NCBI RefSeq assembly: GCF_001570605.1
Contig: NZ_BBXG01000010.1
Coordinates: forward strand, 12,592-76,591
Length of the DNA stretch: 64,000 bases
Source: Herbidospora cretacea
GTDB lineage: Bacteria > Actinomycetota > Actinomycetes > Streptosporangiales > Streptosporangiaceae
Reading direction: 5' to 3'
Position numbers and translations under genes: made by a program. Of the stretch, positions 45,534-53,837 are shown piece after piece (position 1 is the stretch's first letter; each line of letters opens with the position of its first letter). Below the pieces are notes generated by a model. It had not been told where the DNA came from and did no database searches. It was given only the letters and a program-made list of their open reading frames with translations.

Positions 45534-46427
45534 ATGAAGTGGAAGCAAGTGGTCAATACGACCCTTGAGGGCGTAACCGGGTATTCGATCCAGCGCCAGA
45601 AGTTGCCCTCGCGGCCGGCTCCGCCGCCGAAGCCGATGACCCCCGCGCTGCCGGCGCGTCTTGAGGGCGATGTGGCCCGGCCCCCGGCCGATCTTGAGTC
45701 TGACCGGCTGCTGCGCGCGCCGGTGTTCATCCTCTCGCCGCCCCGGTCGGGGTCGACCTTGCTGCGGGCGATGATGAACAGCCACTCCCAGTTGCACTCG
45801 CCTATTGAGACCCACTTCCGCCGTATATCCACCAATTTGAACACCGAGCCGGTGCGCCAGGCGGTCGTGGCGCTCGGCCACAACCAGAGCGACGTCGAAC
45901 ACCTGCTGTGGGACCGGCTGCTGCACCGCGAGCTCATCCGCTCGGGCAAGCCGACGCTGGTGGAGAAGACCCCGAGCAACGTGTTCGCCTGGAAGCGCCT
46001 GTCGGTCTGCTGGCCCGACGCGCGGTTCGTCTTCCTGCTCCGCCACCCGCTCTCGATCGCCCGCTCGTGGCACGAGGCCGACCCGGTCAAGCGGCCGATG
46101 CACGAAGCGGTGCGCCACACCTTCCAGTACATGAAGTACCTGGAGGAGGCGCGCCACCGCCTGCCGGGCCACGAGATCAGCTACGAGAAGCTGACCACCG
46201 ACCCCGAGAACGAACTGCGCGCGCTGTGCGCCACCCTGCGCATCCCGTTCGAGGAGGCGATGCTCGACTACGGCCGCCACAACAAGCCGACCGACTTCAC
46301 CAAGGGCATCGGCGACTGGCGCGACAAGATCCAGACCGGGAAGGTCCAGCCCGGCCGCGCCCTCCCCGCCCCCGAGGAGGTCCCGGAGATGCTCCGGGAC
46401 GTCGCCGAGAAGTGGGGCTACATCTAG
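45534..46427 (+). CDS. Sulfotransferase-family protein
   Basis: 297 residues. The PAPS 5'-phosphosulfate loop is FILSPPRSGSTLLRAMM and the 3'-phosphate-binding region is around ARFVFLLRHPLSIARSWHE. No signal peptide, so cytosolic. The acceptor is unknown and could be a glycolipid, sugar or small metabolite. Start ATG at 45534; a GTG at 45516 would add six residues. Its end overlaps the convergent DUF4230 gene by 4 bases. Confidence 0.85.
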   Translation: MKWKQVVNTTLEGVTGYSIQRQKLPSRPAPPPKPMTPALPARLEGDVARPPADLESDRLLRAPVFILSPPRSGSTLLRAMMNSHSQLHSPIETHFRRISTNLNTEPVRQAVVALGHNQSDVEHLLWDRLLHRELIRSGKPTLVEKTPSNVFAWKRLSVCWPDARFVFLLRHPLSIARSWHEADPVKRPMHEAVRHTFQYMKYLEEARHRLPGHEISYEKLTTDPENELRALCATLRIPFEEAMLDYGRHNKPTDFTKGIGDWRDKIQTGKVQPGRALPAPEEVPEMLRDVAEKWGYI

Positions 46428-47107
46428 GGCTCGGCCCCGTAGTTCACCGTGACGTTGGTGAAGCCGAGCGCCTTCATCATGCCCTCGATGGCCGACTTGG
46501 TGTTCTGGTCGGCGCGGTTGCGCAGGTCGCTGGCGGTCGCCGCTTCGGTGATCTTCTTCTCGGCCAGCAGATAGAGCTCGTTCTGGCTGGGCGGGTTCGA
46601 CGACAGGAAGTCCTGGGCGCGGTCGATGAGGCCGCGCTCCTGGGCGTAGACGTAGGAGCGGCTGTTGTCGAGGCTGGGCTTCTCCAACTCGGCGTGCGGG
46701 AGGGTCACCGTCACCGACTTGCGGTCTTCCGAGACGGTGATGGCGTCGCCGGTGAGGCCGCCGAACTCGACGTAGGCGTCGACCGTGCCGGCGCCGACGA
46801 ACAGGGTGCGGCTGCCCTTGATGGCGTCGGGCAGGTACGCCGCGTCCTTCTCCAGGTCGACGATGACCTGGAAGTTCCCGGTCGCGGCCTGGTAGCGGCT
46901 CATGTTCTGGATCGACTGGAGCAGCGCGGGCTGGCTGCGGTCGATGGACTGTTCCCCGAAGGGGTCGAGCCACGTCCAGGCCAGCCGGCCGCCCACCACG
47001 AGGAGGAGCGCGGCGAACAGCAGCCCGGCGAGCCAGCGCCAGGCGCGGCGGGGGCCACGCCTCACGGGGGCAGGCTGCGAGAGCGGTGCGCGAGTCTGTC
47101 CGGTCAC
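46424..47107 (-). CDS. DUF4230 membrane-anchored protein
   Basis: 227 residues. One N-terminal membrane helix (WLAGLLFAALLLVVGGRLAWTW) and a soluble, outward-facing domain with MSRYQAATGNFQVIVDLEKD and DNSRSYVYAQERGLIDRAQDF, both characteristic of DUF4230. Function unknown. It lies downstream of a larger membrane protein gene on the same strand. Confidence 0.85.
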   Translation of the reverse strand: MTGQTRAPLSQPAPVRRGPRRAWRWLAGLLFAALLLVVGGRLAWTWLDPFGEQSIDRSQPALLQSIQNMSRYQAATGNFQVIVDLEKDAAYLPDAIKGSRTLFVGAGTVDAYVEFGGLTGDAITVSEDRKSVTVTLPHAELEKPSLDNSRSYVYAQERGLIDRAQDFLSSNPPSQNELYLLAEKKITEAATASDLRNRADQNTKSAIEGMMKALGFTNVTVNYGAEP

Positions 47108-47138
47108 GGTGTCACATCTTCCCGCAAACCCCGCCGTT

Positions 47139-48416
47139 TCACCTCGCTTGCGGGCCAGACATGACGGTAGGACTCGGAACCGGATGGGTGTACGCCGACG
47201 CGCCGAAGTGGGCCGCCTGCAACCGGCAGTTGGCGAAGTCGGCGTAGTACATGCGCAGCCACTCGCGGCGCTGCTGTTCGGTCAGCACCGCGAACCAGGC
47301 CGACGCGGTCTGGTGTTCGGGGTAGTCGCCCGGCGGCAGCGGCTCGCCGCGCAGCCAGGCCAGCACGATCTCGCGGTAGCCCGCGCCGCGCTGCGCGGGA
47401 CACGGATGGGACAGACGCTCGACGAACTCGCGCGCGGCCCGGTCGGCGTAGCCGGCGCCGAGGTCGTCGACATGGATGGGGACCACACCGCTCCCCAGCG
47501 TCCCGTCGGTCTTGCGTGAGTGCTGTTCGACCCGGTTGAACGCGGCCGGGGTGCCGCTCAGCCGGGCGGCGATGCCGGTGAAGGCGGTGCCGAGTTCGGG
47601 CAGGCCCTCCTTCATGCCGGGGTGGACGCACACCGTGATCGGCCAGTCCTGGCACGAGTAGGCCACCTGACCCGGATGGGTGCGGTGGTCGGCGACCAGC
47701 CGGGCGACCCCGACCCCGGCGGCGAGCACCGACAGCATCGCGGCGGCCAGCGCCAGCGAATGGCGGGTCACCGCGGCCATCCAGCCCATGAGCAGCGCCA
47801 GGCTGAGACCCAGCAGCCACAGGGTCTGGTCGATGAACGCGGTGGCGCTCAGCCCCTCGAACAGGTCGTAGGGCTCCCGGGTCCCGGGGGCCAGGCGGTC
47901 GGCCCAGGTCGTGCGGCCGGAGATCCAGGCGAAGACCGCGTAGACGGTGAAGCCGGCCAGCATCGGGGTGATCGGATAGGGCACCAGCCAGCCGATGAGC
48001 CAGCCGAGGACGACGTACAGCACCAGGCCCGCCGCCCCCATGGCCAGGCCGCTGGGCAGCAGCCGGCCCGCCTGCTCGTCGGTGACCGCCCGCAGCGACA
48101 GCACCAGCATGGTCGCGCCGAATGAGCCGACCACGACCGCGAGGATCGCCAGCGGCGCCTTCAGCACCCGCCAGCCCTCGGGACGGTTCTTCACGCGGCG
48201 CTTGCGCACCGCCACCCAGGCCGCGAACGCGCACGCCACCGGCCCGGTCAGCCGGACCGAGCCGATCACCGCCAGCACGATGTTGTCCCAGGCCATCACG
48301 CCGGGGATGAGCACCGTCCAGGCCGTCACCAGACCGAGGGCGAGCAGCACGGTGACCGTCACGACCGCGCTCTGCTTCAGCTCCTCGCGTGACACGCCCC
48401 TGTGCTCACGCCCCAT
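47139..48416 (-). CDS. Membrane protein of unknown function with a large C-terminal domain
   Basis: 425 residues. Six or so membrane helices cover residues 15-255, then about 170 residues outside the hydrophobic core, starting HPGQVAYSCQDWPITVCVHP and containing two Cys that could form a disulfide, then GAGYREIVLAWLRGEPLPPG and ending PVPSPTVMSGPQAR. No domain recognised. Actinomycete-specific membrane proteins of this kind are often linked to ABC systems, but none is adjacent. The ATG at 48416 reads MGREHRGV and has AGGGGG-like bases before it. Confidence 0.7.
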   Translation of the reverse strand: MGREHRGVSREELKQSAVVTVTVLLALGLVTAWTVLIPGVMAWDNIVLAVIGSVRLTGPVACAFAAWVAVRKRRVKNRPEGWRVLKAPLAILAVVVGSFGATMLVLSLRAVTDEQAGRLLPSGLAMGAAGLVLYVVLGWLIGWLVPYPITPMLAGFTVYAVFAWISGRTTWADRLAPGTREPYDLFEGLSATAFIDQTLWLLGLSLALLMGWMAAVTRHSLALAAAMLSVLAAGVGVARLVADHRTHPGQVAYSCQDWPITVCVHPGMKEGLPELGTAFTGIAARLSGTPAAFNRVEQHSRKTDGTLGSGVVPIHVDDLGAGYADRAAREFVERLSHPCPAQRGAGYREIVLAWLRGEPLPPGDYPEHQTASAWFAVLTEQQRREWLRMYYADFANCRLQAAHFGASAYTHPVPSPTVMSGPQAR

Positions 48417-48551
48417 GTAGGACCCCCCGTCCGAACCCCGATAACCATAACGGAGCGTAATGTTTGGGGGGTGCTTCTTCAGGTCAAGGACTGAGTTTGG
48501 TCACGGTGCGTGAAGTCCCAAACCGGACTATCCCCGCGCTACGGTAGGCGC

Positions 48552-49076
48552 GTGCCCCTCAACCTGCCGTTCGACCCCATCGAGCGCGCCGCCGAGACGT
48601 GGCGGGAGCGGTTCGGTCCGTCGTCCGCCATGGCCGCGGTCACCTCGATCATGAGAGCCCACCAGATCCTGATCGCGCAACTGGACGCGCTGCTCAAGCC
48701 CTATGACTTGACCTTCGCCCGCTACGAGGCACTCGTCCTGCTGACCTTCAGCCGGACCGGTTCCCTGCCGCTGTCCAAGATCGGGGAGCGGCTCATGGTC
48801 CACCCGACGAGCGTGACCAACACCGTCGACCGCTTGGAGAAGGCCGGCCTGGTCAGGCGCATGCGCAACCCCCACGACGGGCGCGGCGTCCTCGCCGAGA
48901 TCACCGAGGCCGGGCGCGCGGCCGTCAGGGGAGCCACCGCCGACCTGATGGGGGCCGACTTCGGTCTCGGCATGTACGACGACACCGCCCTCAAGGAGAT
49001 GTTCGACAACCTGCGGACCCTGCGGGTCTCGGCCGGCGACTTCCACCCCGACGGCGAAGGACCCGCCTCGCGGTAG
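48552..49076 (+). CDS. MarR-family transcriptional regulator
   Basis: 174 residues. Starts PLNLPFDPIERAAETWRERFG, a common opening of actinomycete members, then the winged HTH (LSKIGERLMVHPTSVTNTVDRLEKAGLVRRMRNPHDGRG in part) with the wing motif DGRG. Its target is not obvious. GTG at 48552 chosen on homology of the opening; an in-frame start further upstream would add about 14 basic residues. Confidence 0.9.
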   Translation: MPLNLPFDPIERAAETWRERFGPSSAMAAVTSIMRAHQILIAQLDALLKPYDLTFARYEALVLLTFSRTGSLPLSKIGERLMVHPTSVTNTVDRLEKAGLVRRMRNPHDGRGVLAEITEAGRAAVRGATADLMGADFGLGMYDDTALKEMFDNLRTLRVSAGDFHPDGEGPASR

Positions 49077-49106
49077 CGAGACGGGCCCCGTGGTCGTCCG
49101 ATCGGG

Positions 49107-50846
49107 CTAGTGGCCCACGGCCTTGAGCGCGTTCACGATGCCGGAACCGTAGAAGCCGTTCCGGAAGGTGTTGCCCTCGCAGGTGTGCGACGCGGTGACG
49201 GTGGCACCGGCCGGCGTGATGCGGGTGTAGTTGTACACGCCGCCGGGCGGGCACGGCGTCTTGACCGCGGTCGCCTTGAGGCGGGCCTCCACCTGGTCGG
49301 GGTCGAGGCCGAAGCCGCCGCCCCAGGTCGGGCGGCCGTACTTGCTGACGATCAGGGCGGCGACGCCCGCCGCGCGCGGCGAGGCCATCGAGGTGCCCTG
49401 GAGGTACTGGTAGTAGGCGCAGGTCGTGCCCTTGCAGTCCTTCACCACGTACTCGACGGTCGGGTCGCCGTTCTCGTCGATCTCCCCGTTGGCGCGGGCC
49501 AGCGACTCGGGGTAGGCCGACAGGGTCGCCCGGGTGATGTCACGGGTGTTGCCGGGCGTGTCGTAGACGTCGCCGCCGGGGGCCGCGACGTCGATGTACC
49601 CGTTGCCGTAGCTGGAGTAGTACGACTTGCGCTTGCTGATGCCCGTCGAGGAGACGGAGATCACGTGCTCGCCCTCGCCCGGAAGCGAGATGCAGCTCGG
49701 CGGGATGGTCCGGTCGTAGGCCACCTCGCCCGGCTCGCTGGCGAAGTCGGGGCTGCCCGAGTCGACGTTGGTCTTGGTGTAGTCGATCGCCTCGTTGCCG
49801 GCCGCGCCCACCAGGGTGACGCCCTTGCGGTGCGCGTAGTTCAGCGCCCGCTGGGTGGCCTTGATGATGGTCGCCTGCTCCGCGCGGGCGGCGGGGGAGT
49901 CGGCCGGGTTGTCGACGCAGTTGAAGAGCCACGGGTCGATGTAGTAGCTCATGTTGACGACGTCGACGCCGATGTCGCCGGCGTAGGTGAGCGCGTCGAC
50001 CGAGGGCTGCAGGAAGAAGTAGCCCGAGTCCTGGCCGGCCCGGATGTTGACGATCGTCACGTTCGGGGCCACGCCCGCGATGCCCAGCTTGTTCAGCGGC
50101 GAGGCGATCGACGAGGCGACGTGGGTGCCGTGACCGTCCTCGTCGACGTTGGCCGGGTCGCTGCACGACTGGTCCGGCTCGTCCTCACACGGACCGTCGA
50201 TCACGTCGCCGTTGGCGTCGACCGGGACGTCGGTGGTGAAGTTGCGGCTCAGCCGGTTGCTGAAGTTCGGGGCGATGTCGGGGTGGGTGCCGTCGACGCC
50301 GGTGTCGAGGATGCCGACGAGGACCCGCTTGTCGCCGGTCTCGTACTTGTGCGCCTCGTTGGCCTTCATCTGGTCGAGGTCCCACTGGGCCTCGTCGAGC
50401 GGCTCGGCGGAGGGCTTCTTGCCCCACTTTATGCCGAGCGGGCCCTGCCCGTGGCCGCGGCCGTCCTTCTCGACGGCGCGGGACTCGACGGCCTTCTTGA
50501 GCGCGGCCTTGGCGCGCGCGTTGACCGCGGGGGCATGGCCGATCGCCCGGTTGTGGGCGACCCCCTCGATCAGCGGGCTCGCCGTGACGGCCGTCGCGAA
50601 AGCGGCGTTGCCGCTGGTCACCGTGGCGACGCCGACGGCGGTGTTGACCTTGACGATGGAGCCGCCGGCCGCCTGGACGGCCTTCTGGGCCTGGGCGGGA
50701 TCGGCGCCTTCCTTGTAAAGGACGACGTACTCACTAGTGGTGTCGGCCGCGACGGCTGGGGCCTGAGCCTGCGCCGTCGCTGCGGGCGCCGCCAGCGCCG
50801 CTGCGGCTAACACCACGGCGGACGCGATGACGATGCTGCGCTTCAC
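49107..50846 (-). CDS. Secreted subtilisin-like serine protease (S8)
   Basis: 579 residues. Sec signal peptide (VKRSIVIASAVVLAAAALAA), an inhibitor-I9-type propeptide (EYVVLYKEGADPAQAQKAVQAAGG) and the catalytic domain. Triad: Asp181 (ILDTGVDGTHPD), His239 (DGHGTHVAS), Ser486 (GTSMASPRAAG); oxyanion Asn351 (AAGNEA). The start is the GTG at 50846: GGAGG is 5 bases upstream of it, whereas the GTG at 50852 overlaps that site. Paired cysteines in the insertions suggest disulfides. Likely a secreted or wall-associated protease. Confidence 0.93.
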   Translation of the reverse strand: MKRSIVIASAVVLAAAALAAPAATAQAQAPAVAADTTSEYVVLYKEGADPAQAQKAVQAAGGSIVKVNTAVGVATVTSGNAAFATAVTASPLIEGVAHNRAIGHAPAVNARAKAALKKAVESRAVEKDGRGHGQGPLGIKWGKKPSAEPLDEAQWDLDQMKANEAHKYETGDKRVLVGILDTGVDGTHPDIAPNFSNRLSRNFTTDVPVDANGDVIDGPCEDEPDQSCSDPANVDEDGHGTHVASSIASPLNKLGIAGVAPNVTIVNIRAGQDSGYFFLQPSVDALTYAGDIGVDVVNMSYYIDPWLFNCVDNPADSPAARAEQATIIKATQRALNYAHRKGVTLVGAAGNEAIDYTKTNVDSGSPDFASEPGEVAYDRTIPPSCISLPGEGEHVISVSSTGISKRKSYYSSYGNGYIDVAAPGGDVYDTPGNTRDITRATLSAYPESLARANGEIDENGDPTVEYVVKDCKGTTCAYYQYLQGTSMASPRAAGVAALIVSKYGRPTWGGGFGLDPDQVEARLKATAVKTPCPPGGVYNYTRITPAGATVTASHTCEGNTFRNGFYGSGIVNALKAVGH

Positions 50847-51011
50847 TGCCACCTCCCTGTAGGCAGATTGGGACGACGCTCATATTTGGTGATTGACGGG
50901 CTGTGTCATAGCCCTGTTGAAATTCGCTACCAAGGTGTGACATTGCGGTGTTGATCTCTCCAACTGTGGCGATAACTAGTAGGACGTCCTAGTATCTGGG
51001 CGGGAGGTCAC

Positions 51012-52673
51012 ATGGACGAGATCAACTCCGGCCGGGCACGCTGGCAGGCCAGGTTCGACGCCGCGCCGAAACGCGACCGCGAGTTCCGCACCCTGTCGGG
51101 GCTGCCGGTCGACCCGGTCTACGGGCCCACCGCGCCTGATCCGAGGTTCGGGCGCATCGGCTGGCCGGGGGAGTTCCCCTTCACCCGGGGCCTCCACCCG
51201 ACCGGCTACCGGGGGCGGCCCTGGACCATCCGCCAGTTCGCCGGCTTCGGCAACGCCAGGCAGACCAATGAGCGTTACAAGATGATCCTCGGCGCGGGCG
51301 GCGGCGGCCTGTCGGTCGCCTTCGACATGCCGACCCTGATGGGCCGCGACTCCGACGACGCCCGCTCGCTCGGCGAGGTCGGCCACTGCGGCGTCGCGAT
51401 CGACAGCGCCCTCGACATGGACCTGCTCTTCGACGGCATCCCGCTGGGCGAGGTGACGACGTCGATGACCATCAGCGGCCCGGCGGTGCCGATCTTCTGC
51501 ATGTACGTGGTGGCGGCCGAACGCCAGGGCGTCCCGGCCCGCGCCCTCAACGGGACCCTGCAGACCGACATCTTCAAGGAGTACATCGCGCAGAAGGAGT
51601 GGCTGTTCGCCCCCGAGCCCCACCTGCGCCTCATCGGCGACCTGATGGAGTACTGCGCCGCCGAGATCCCCGCCTACAAGCCGCTGTCGGTCTCCGGCTA
51701 CCACATCCGCGAGGCCGGTTCCACGGCGGCGCAGGAGCTCGCCTTCACCCTCGCCGACGGGTTCGGCTACGTGGAGCTGGGCCTGTCGCGGGGGCTCGAC
51801 GTCGACGTGTTCGCCCCCGGCCTGTCGTTCTTCTTCGACGCCCACGTCGACTTCTTCGAGGAGATCGCCAAGTTCCGGGCCGCCCGCCGCATCTGGGCGC
51901 GCTGGATGCGCGACGTCTACGGCGCCAAGACCGACAAGGCCCAGTGGCTGCGCTTCCACACCCAGACCGCCGGGGTGTCGCTGACCGCGCAGCAGCCCGA
52001 CAACAACATCGTCCGGACCGCCATCGAGGCCTTGGCCGCCGTGCTCGGGGGGACGCAGTCGCTCCACACCAACGCCCTCGACGAGGTGCTGGCCCTCCCG
52101 TCGGCCAAGGCGGCCGAGATCGCGCTGCGCACCCAGCAGGTGATCATGGAGGAGACCGAGGTCGTCAACGTGGCCGACCCGCTCGGCGGCTCCTGGTACG
52201 TCGAGGCGCTGACCGACCGCCTGGAGGAGGAGGCCGAGGCGATCTTCGCGAAGATCCGCCGGATGGGGCCCGACGGGACCATGACCGGGGGCATCCTGCG
52301 GGGGATCGAGGACGGGTGGTTCATGTCGGAGATCGCCGAGGCGGCCTTCGACTACCAGCGCAAGCTCGAGAAAGGCGAGAAGAAGATCGTCGGGGTCAAC
52401 TGCCACACCGCCACCACCGAGGAGCCGCTGGAGATCCTGCGGATCAGCCACGAGGTGGAGAAGGAGCAGAACCGGGTGCTCGCCGCCCGGCGGTCCTCCC
52501 GTGACCAGGCGGCGGTCGACGCCTCCCTGCGCGAGCTCGTCGAGGTGGCGCGGGGGACCGGGAACATGGTGCCGCCGATGATCGAGTGCGCCCGGCGCGA
52601 GGCCACGCTCGGCGAGATCTGCGACGTCCTGCGGGACGAGTGGGGGACCTACACCGAACCGCCCCGCTTCTAG
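51012..52673 (+). CDS. icmA: Isobutyryl-CoA mutase large subunit-like (B12-dependent acyl-CoA mutase)
   Basis: 553 residues, only the TIM-barrel substrate-binding domain; the B12-binding domain is missing, as in the two-subunit IcmA/IcmB enzyme. Two residues that set substrate use are readable: Phe76 in TIRQFAGFG, where methylmalonyl-CoA mutase has Tyr, and Gln194 in FKEYIAQKEWLF, where it has Arg. Both match the isobutyryl-CoA type, so I favour conversion of isobutyryl-CoA to n-butyryl-CoA. The small subunit gene is not in the window. Related mutases with other substrates remain possible. Confidence 0.85.
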   Translation: MDEINSGRARWQARFDAAPKRDREFRTLSGLPVDPVYGPTAPDPRFGRIGWPGEFPFTRGLHPTGYRGRPWTIRQFAGFGNARQTNERYKMILGAGGGGLSVAFDMPTLMGRDSDDARSLGEVGHCGVAIDSALDMDLLFDGIPLGEVTTSMTISGPAVPIFCMYVVAAERQGVPARALNGTLQTDIFKEYIAQKEWLFAPEPHLRLIGDLMEYCAAEIPAYKPLSVSGYHIREAGSTAAQELAFTLADGFGYVELGLSRGLDVDVFAPGLSFFFDAHVDFFEEIAKFRAARRIWARWMRDVYGAKTDKAQWLRFHTQTAGVSLTAQQPDNNIVRTAIEALAAVLGGTQSLHTNALDEVLALPSAKAAEIALRTQQVIMEETEVVNVADPLGGSWYVEALTDRLEEEAEAIFAKIRRMGPDGTMTGGILRGIEDGWFMSEIAEAAFDYQRKLEKGEKKIVGVNCHTATTEEPLEILRISHEVEKEQNRVLAARRSSRDQAAVDASLRELVEVARGTGNMVPPMIECARREATLGEICDVLRDEWGTYTEPPRF

Positions 52674-52699
52674 TCGTCGCGGCGGGGACTCCAGCGGCC

Positions 52700-52775
52700 C
52701 TGGGCGCCATGGCAGGCGGGCGCCCGGGGCGGCGGGAGGAGGCCGGGGCAGGCGGAGCCGTAACGGAAAGAAAGA
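52700..52775 (-). repeat. Dispersed intergenic repeat, copy C (minus orientation)
   Basis: GGCGGAGCCGTAACGGA (52751-52767) is the reverse complement of the conserved core, followed by AAGAAAG in place of the T/C-rich lead of copies A and B. Towards lower coordinates the arm is GC-rich and diverged. Confidence 0.65.
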
Positions 52776-52834
52776 ATCCCGGGTTGATCGGGGTGGGGAG
52801 TGGGGGCCCTCGCCGATACGGCAGGATTGGGCTT

Positions 52835-53767
52835 ATGGCAGCGGACTTTTCTCGACCAGGATCGCTCTATGGGGCCATCGATCTCGGCGCCCGTAAGCAG
52901 GCCCTCGACGCGCAGGCCCGGCGGGAGGCCGCCGCGCAGAACCCGGCCGCCCCCGGAGCGGCGCCGGAGATCATCGACGCGAACGCCGCGACGTTCACGG
53001 CCGAGGTCGTGGAACGCTCGATGGGGGTGCCGATCGTCGTCGAGGCGACGGTGCCGCGCGCCGCGCAGGTGCAGGAGTTCAGCCGCGCGCTGGAGCAGCT
53101 CGCCGCCGAGGCCAAGGGCGCCTGGCTGCTGGCCCGGGTCGACGTCGAGGCCAACCCCGAACTGGCCCAGGCGCTGCGGATGCGCGCCATCCCCACCGTC
53201 TACCTGGCCTTCCAGGGGCAGCTCATGCCGCTGTTCGAGGGCCCGCTGTCCGAGCCGCAGCTCCGCCAGGCCATCGCCCAGGTCTTCGAGCAGCTCGGCG
53301 TCGCGCTGCCGCCGCCCGGTGAGGGCGACGAGGAGACCCCGCAGGAACCGGCCGTCGACCCCGACCTGCTGGCCGCCGACATGGCCATCGAAGACGGCGA
53401 CCTCGACGCCGCCGCCCAGGCCTTCCAGCGGCTGCTCGCCCGCCAGCCCGGCAACGAAGAGGCCAAGATCGGCCTGGCCGGGGTCGGCCTGCTCAGCCGC
53501 ACCCTCGACCTCGACCCCTCCGACGTGCTGGCCCGCGCCGCCCAGTCGCCCGCCGACGTCGCCCTCCAGACCCAGGCCGCCGACGTCGAACTCCTCGGCG
53601 GTCAGGTCGACGAGGCCTTCAACCGGCTCATCGCGCTGATCCGCAAGACCGCCGGAGACGACCGCGACAAGGCCCGCGTCCATCTCCTCAGCCTGTTCGA
53701 GACCCTGCCCGCCGACGACCCCGCGGTGGCCAAGGCACGACGAGGGCTCGCCTCGGCGCTCTTCTGA
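52835..53767 (+). CDS. Thioredoxin-fold/TPR protein (YbbN-like) lacking the redox cysteines
   Basis: 310 residues. The N-terminal thioredoxin-like domain (VPIVVEATVPRAAQVQEFSRALEQLAAE; AQALRMRAIPTVYLAFQGQL with cis-Pro) is followed by a TPR-like helical domain (DLLAADMAIEDGDLDAAAQAFQRLLARQPGNEEAK). Where thioredoxins carry Trp-Cys-x-x-Cys this protein reads VPRAAQ, so it cannot do dithiol exchange. YbbN/CnoX proteins act as co-chaperones or holdases, a role that can be independent of cysteines. Confidence 0.88.
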   Translation: MAADFSRPGSLYGAIDLGARKQALDAQARREAAAQNPAAPGAAPEIIDANAATFTAEVVERSMGVPIVVEATVPRAAQVQEFSRALEQLAAEAKGAWLLARVDVEANPELAQALRMRAIPTVYLAFQGQLMPLFEGPLSEPQLRQAIAQVFEQLGVALPPPGEGDEETPQEPAVDPDLLAADMAIEDGDLDAAAQAFQRLLARQPGNEEAKIGLAGVGLLSRTLDLDPSDVLARAAQSPADVALQTQAADVELLGGQVDEAFNRLIALIRKTAGDDRDKARVHLLSLFETLPADDPAVAKARRGLASALF

Positions 53768-53837
53768 TCCGGGCATATCACCTGCTGGATGGTGGCACGA
53801 TTGGACCCACACCCAATGCGCAAAGGAGCGGGTTGAC

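Noticed and set aside
51012-52673. Calling the mutase a methylmalonyl-CoA mutase
   Set aside because: The residues that bind the malonyl carboxylate (Tyr, Arg) are replaced by Phe and Gln, and the B12 domain is absent.
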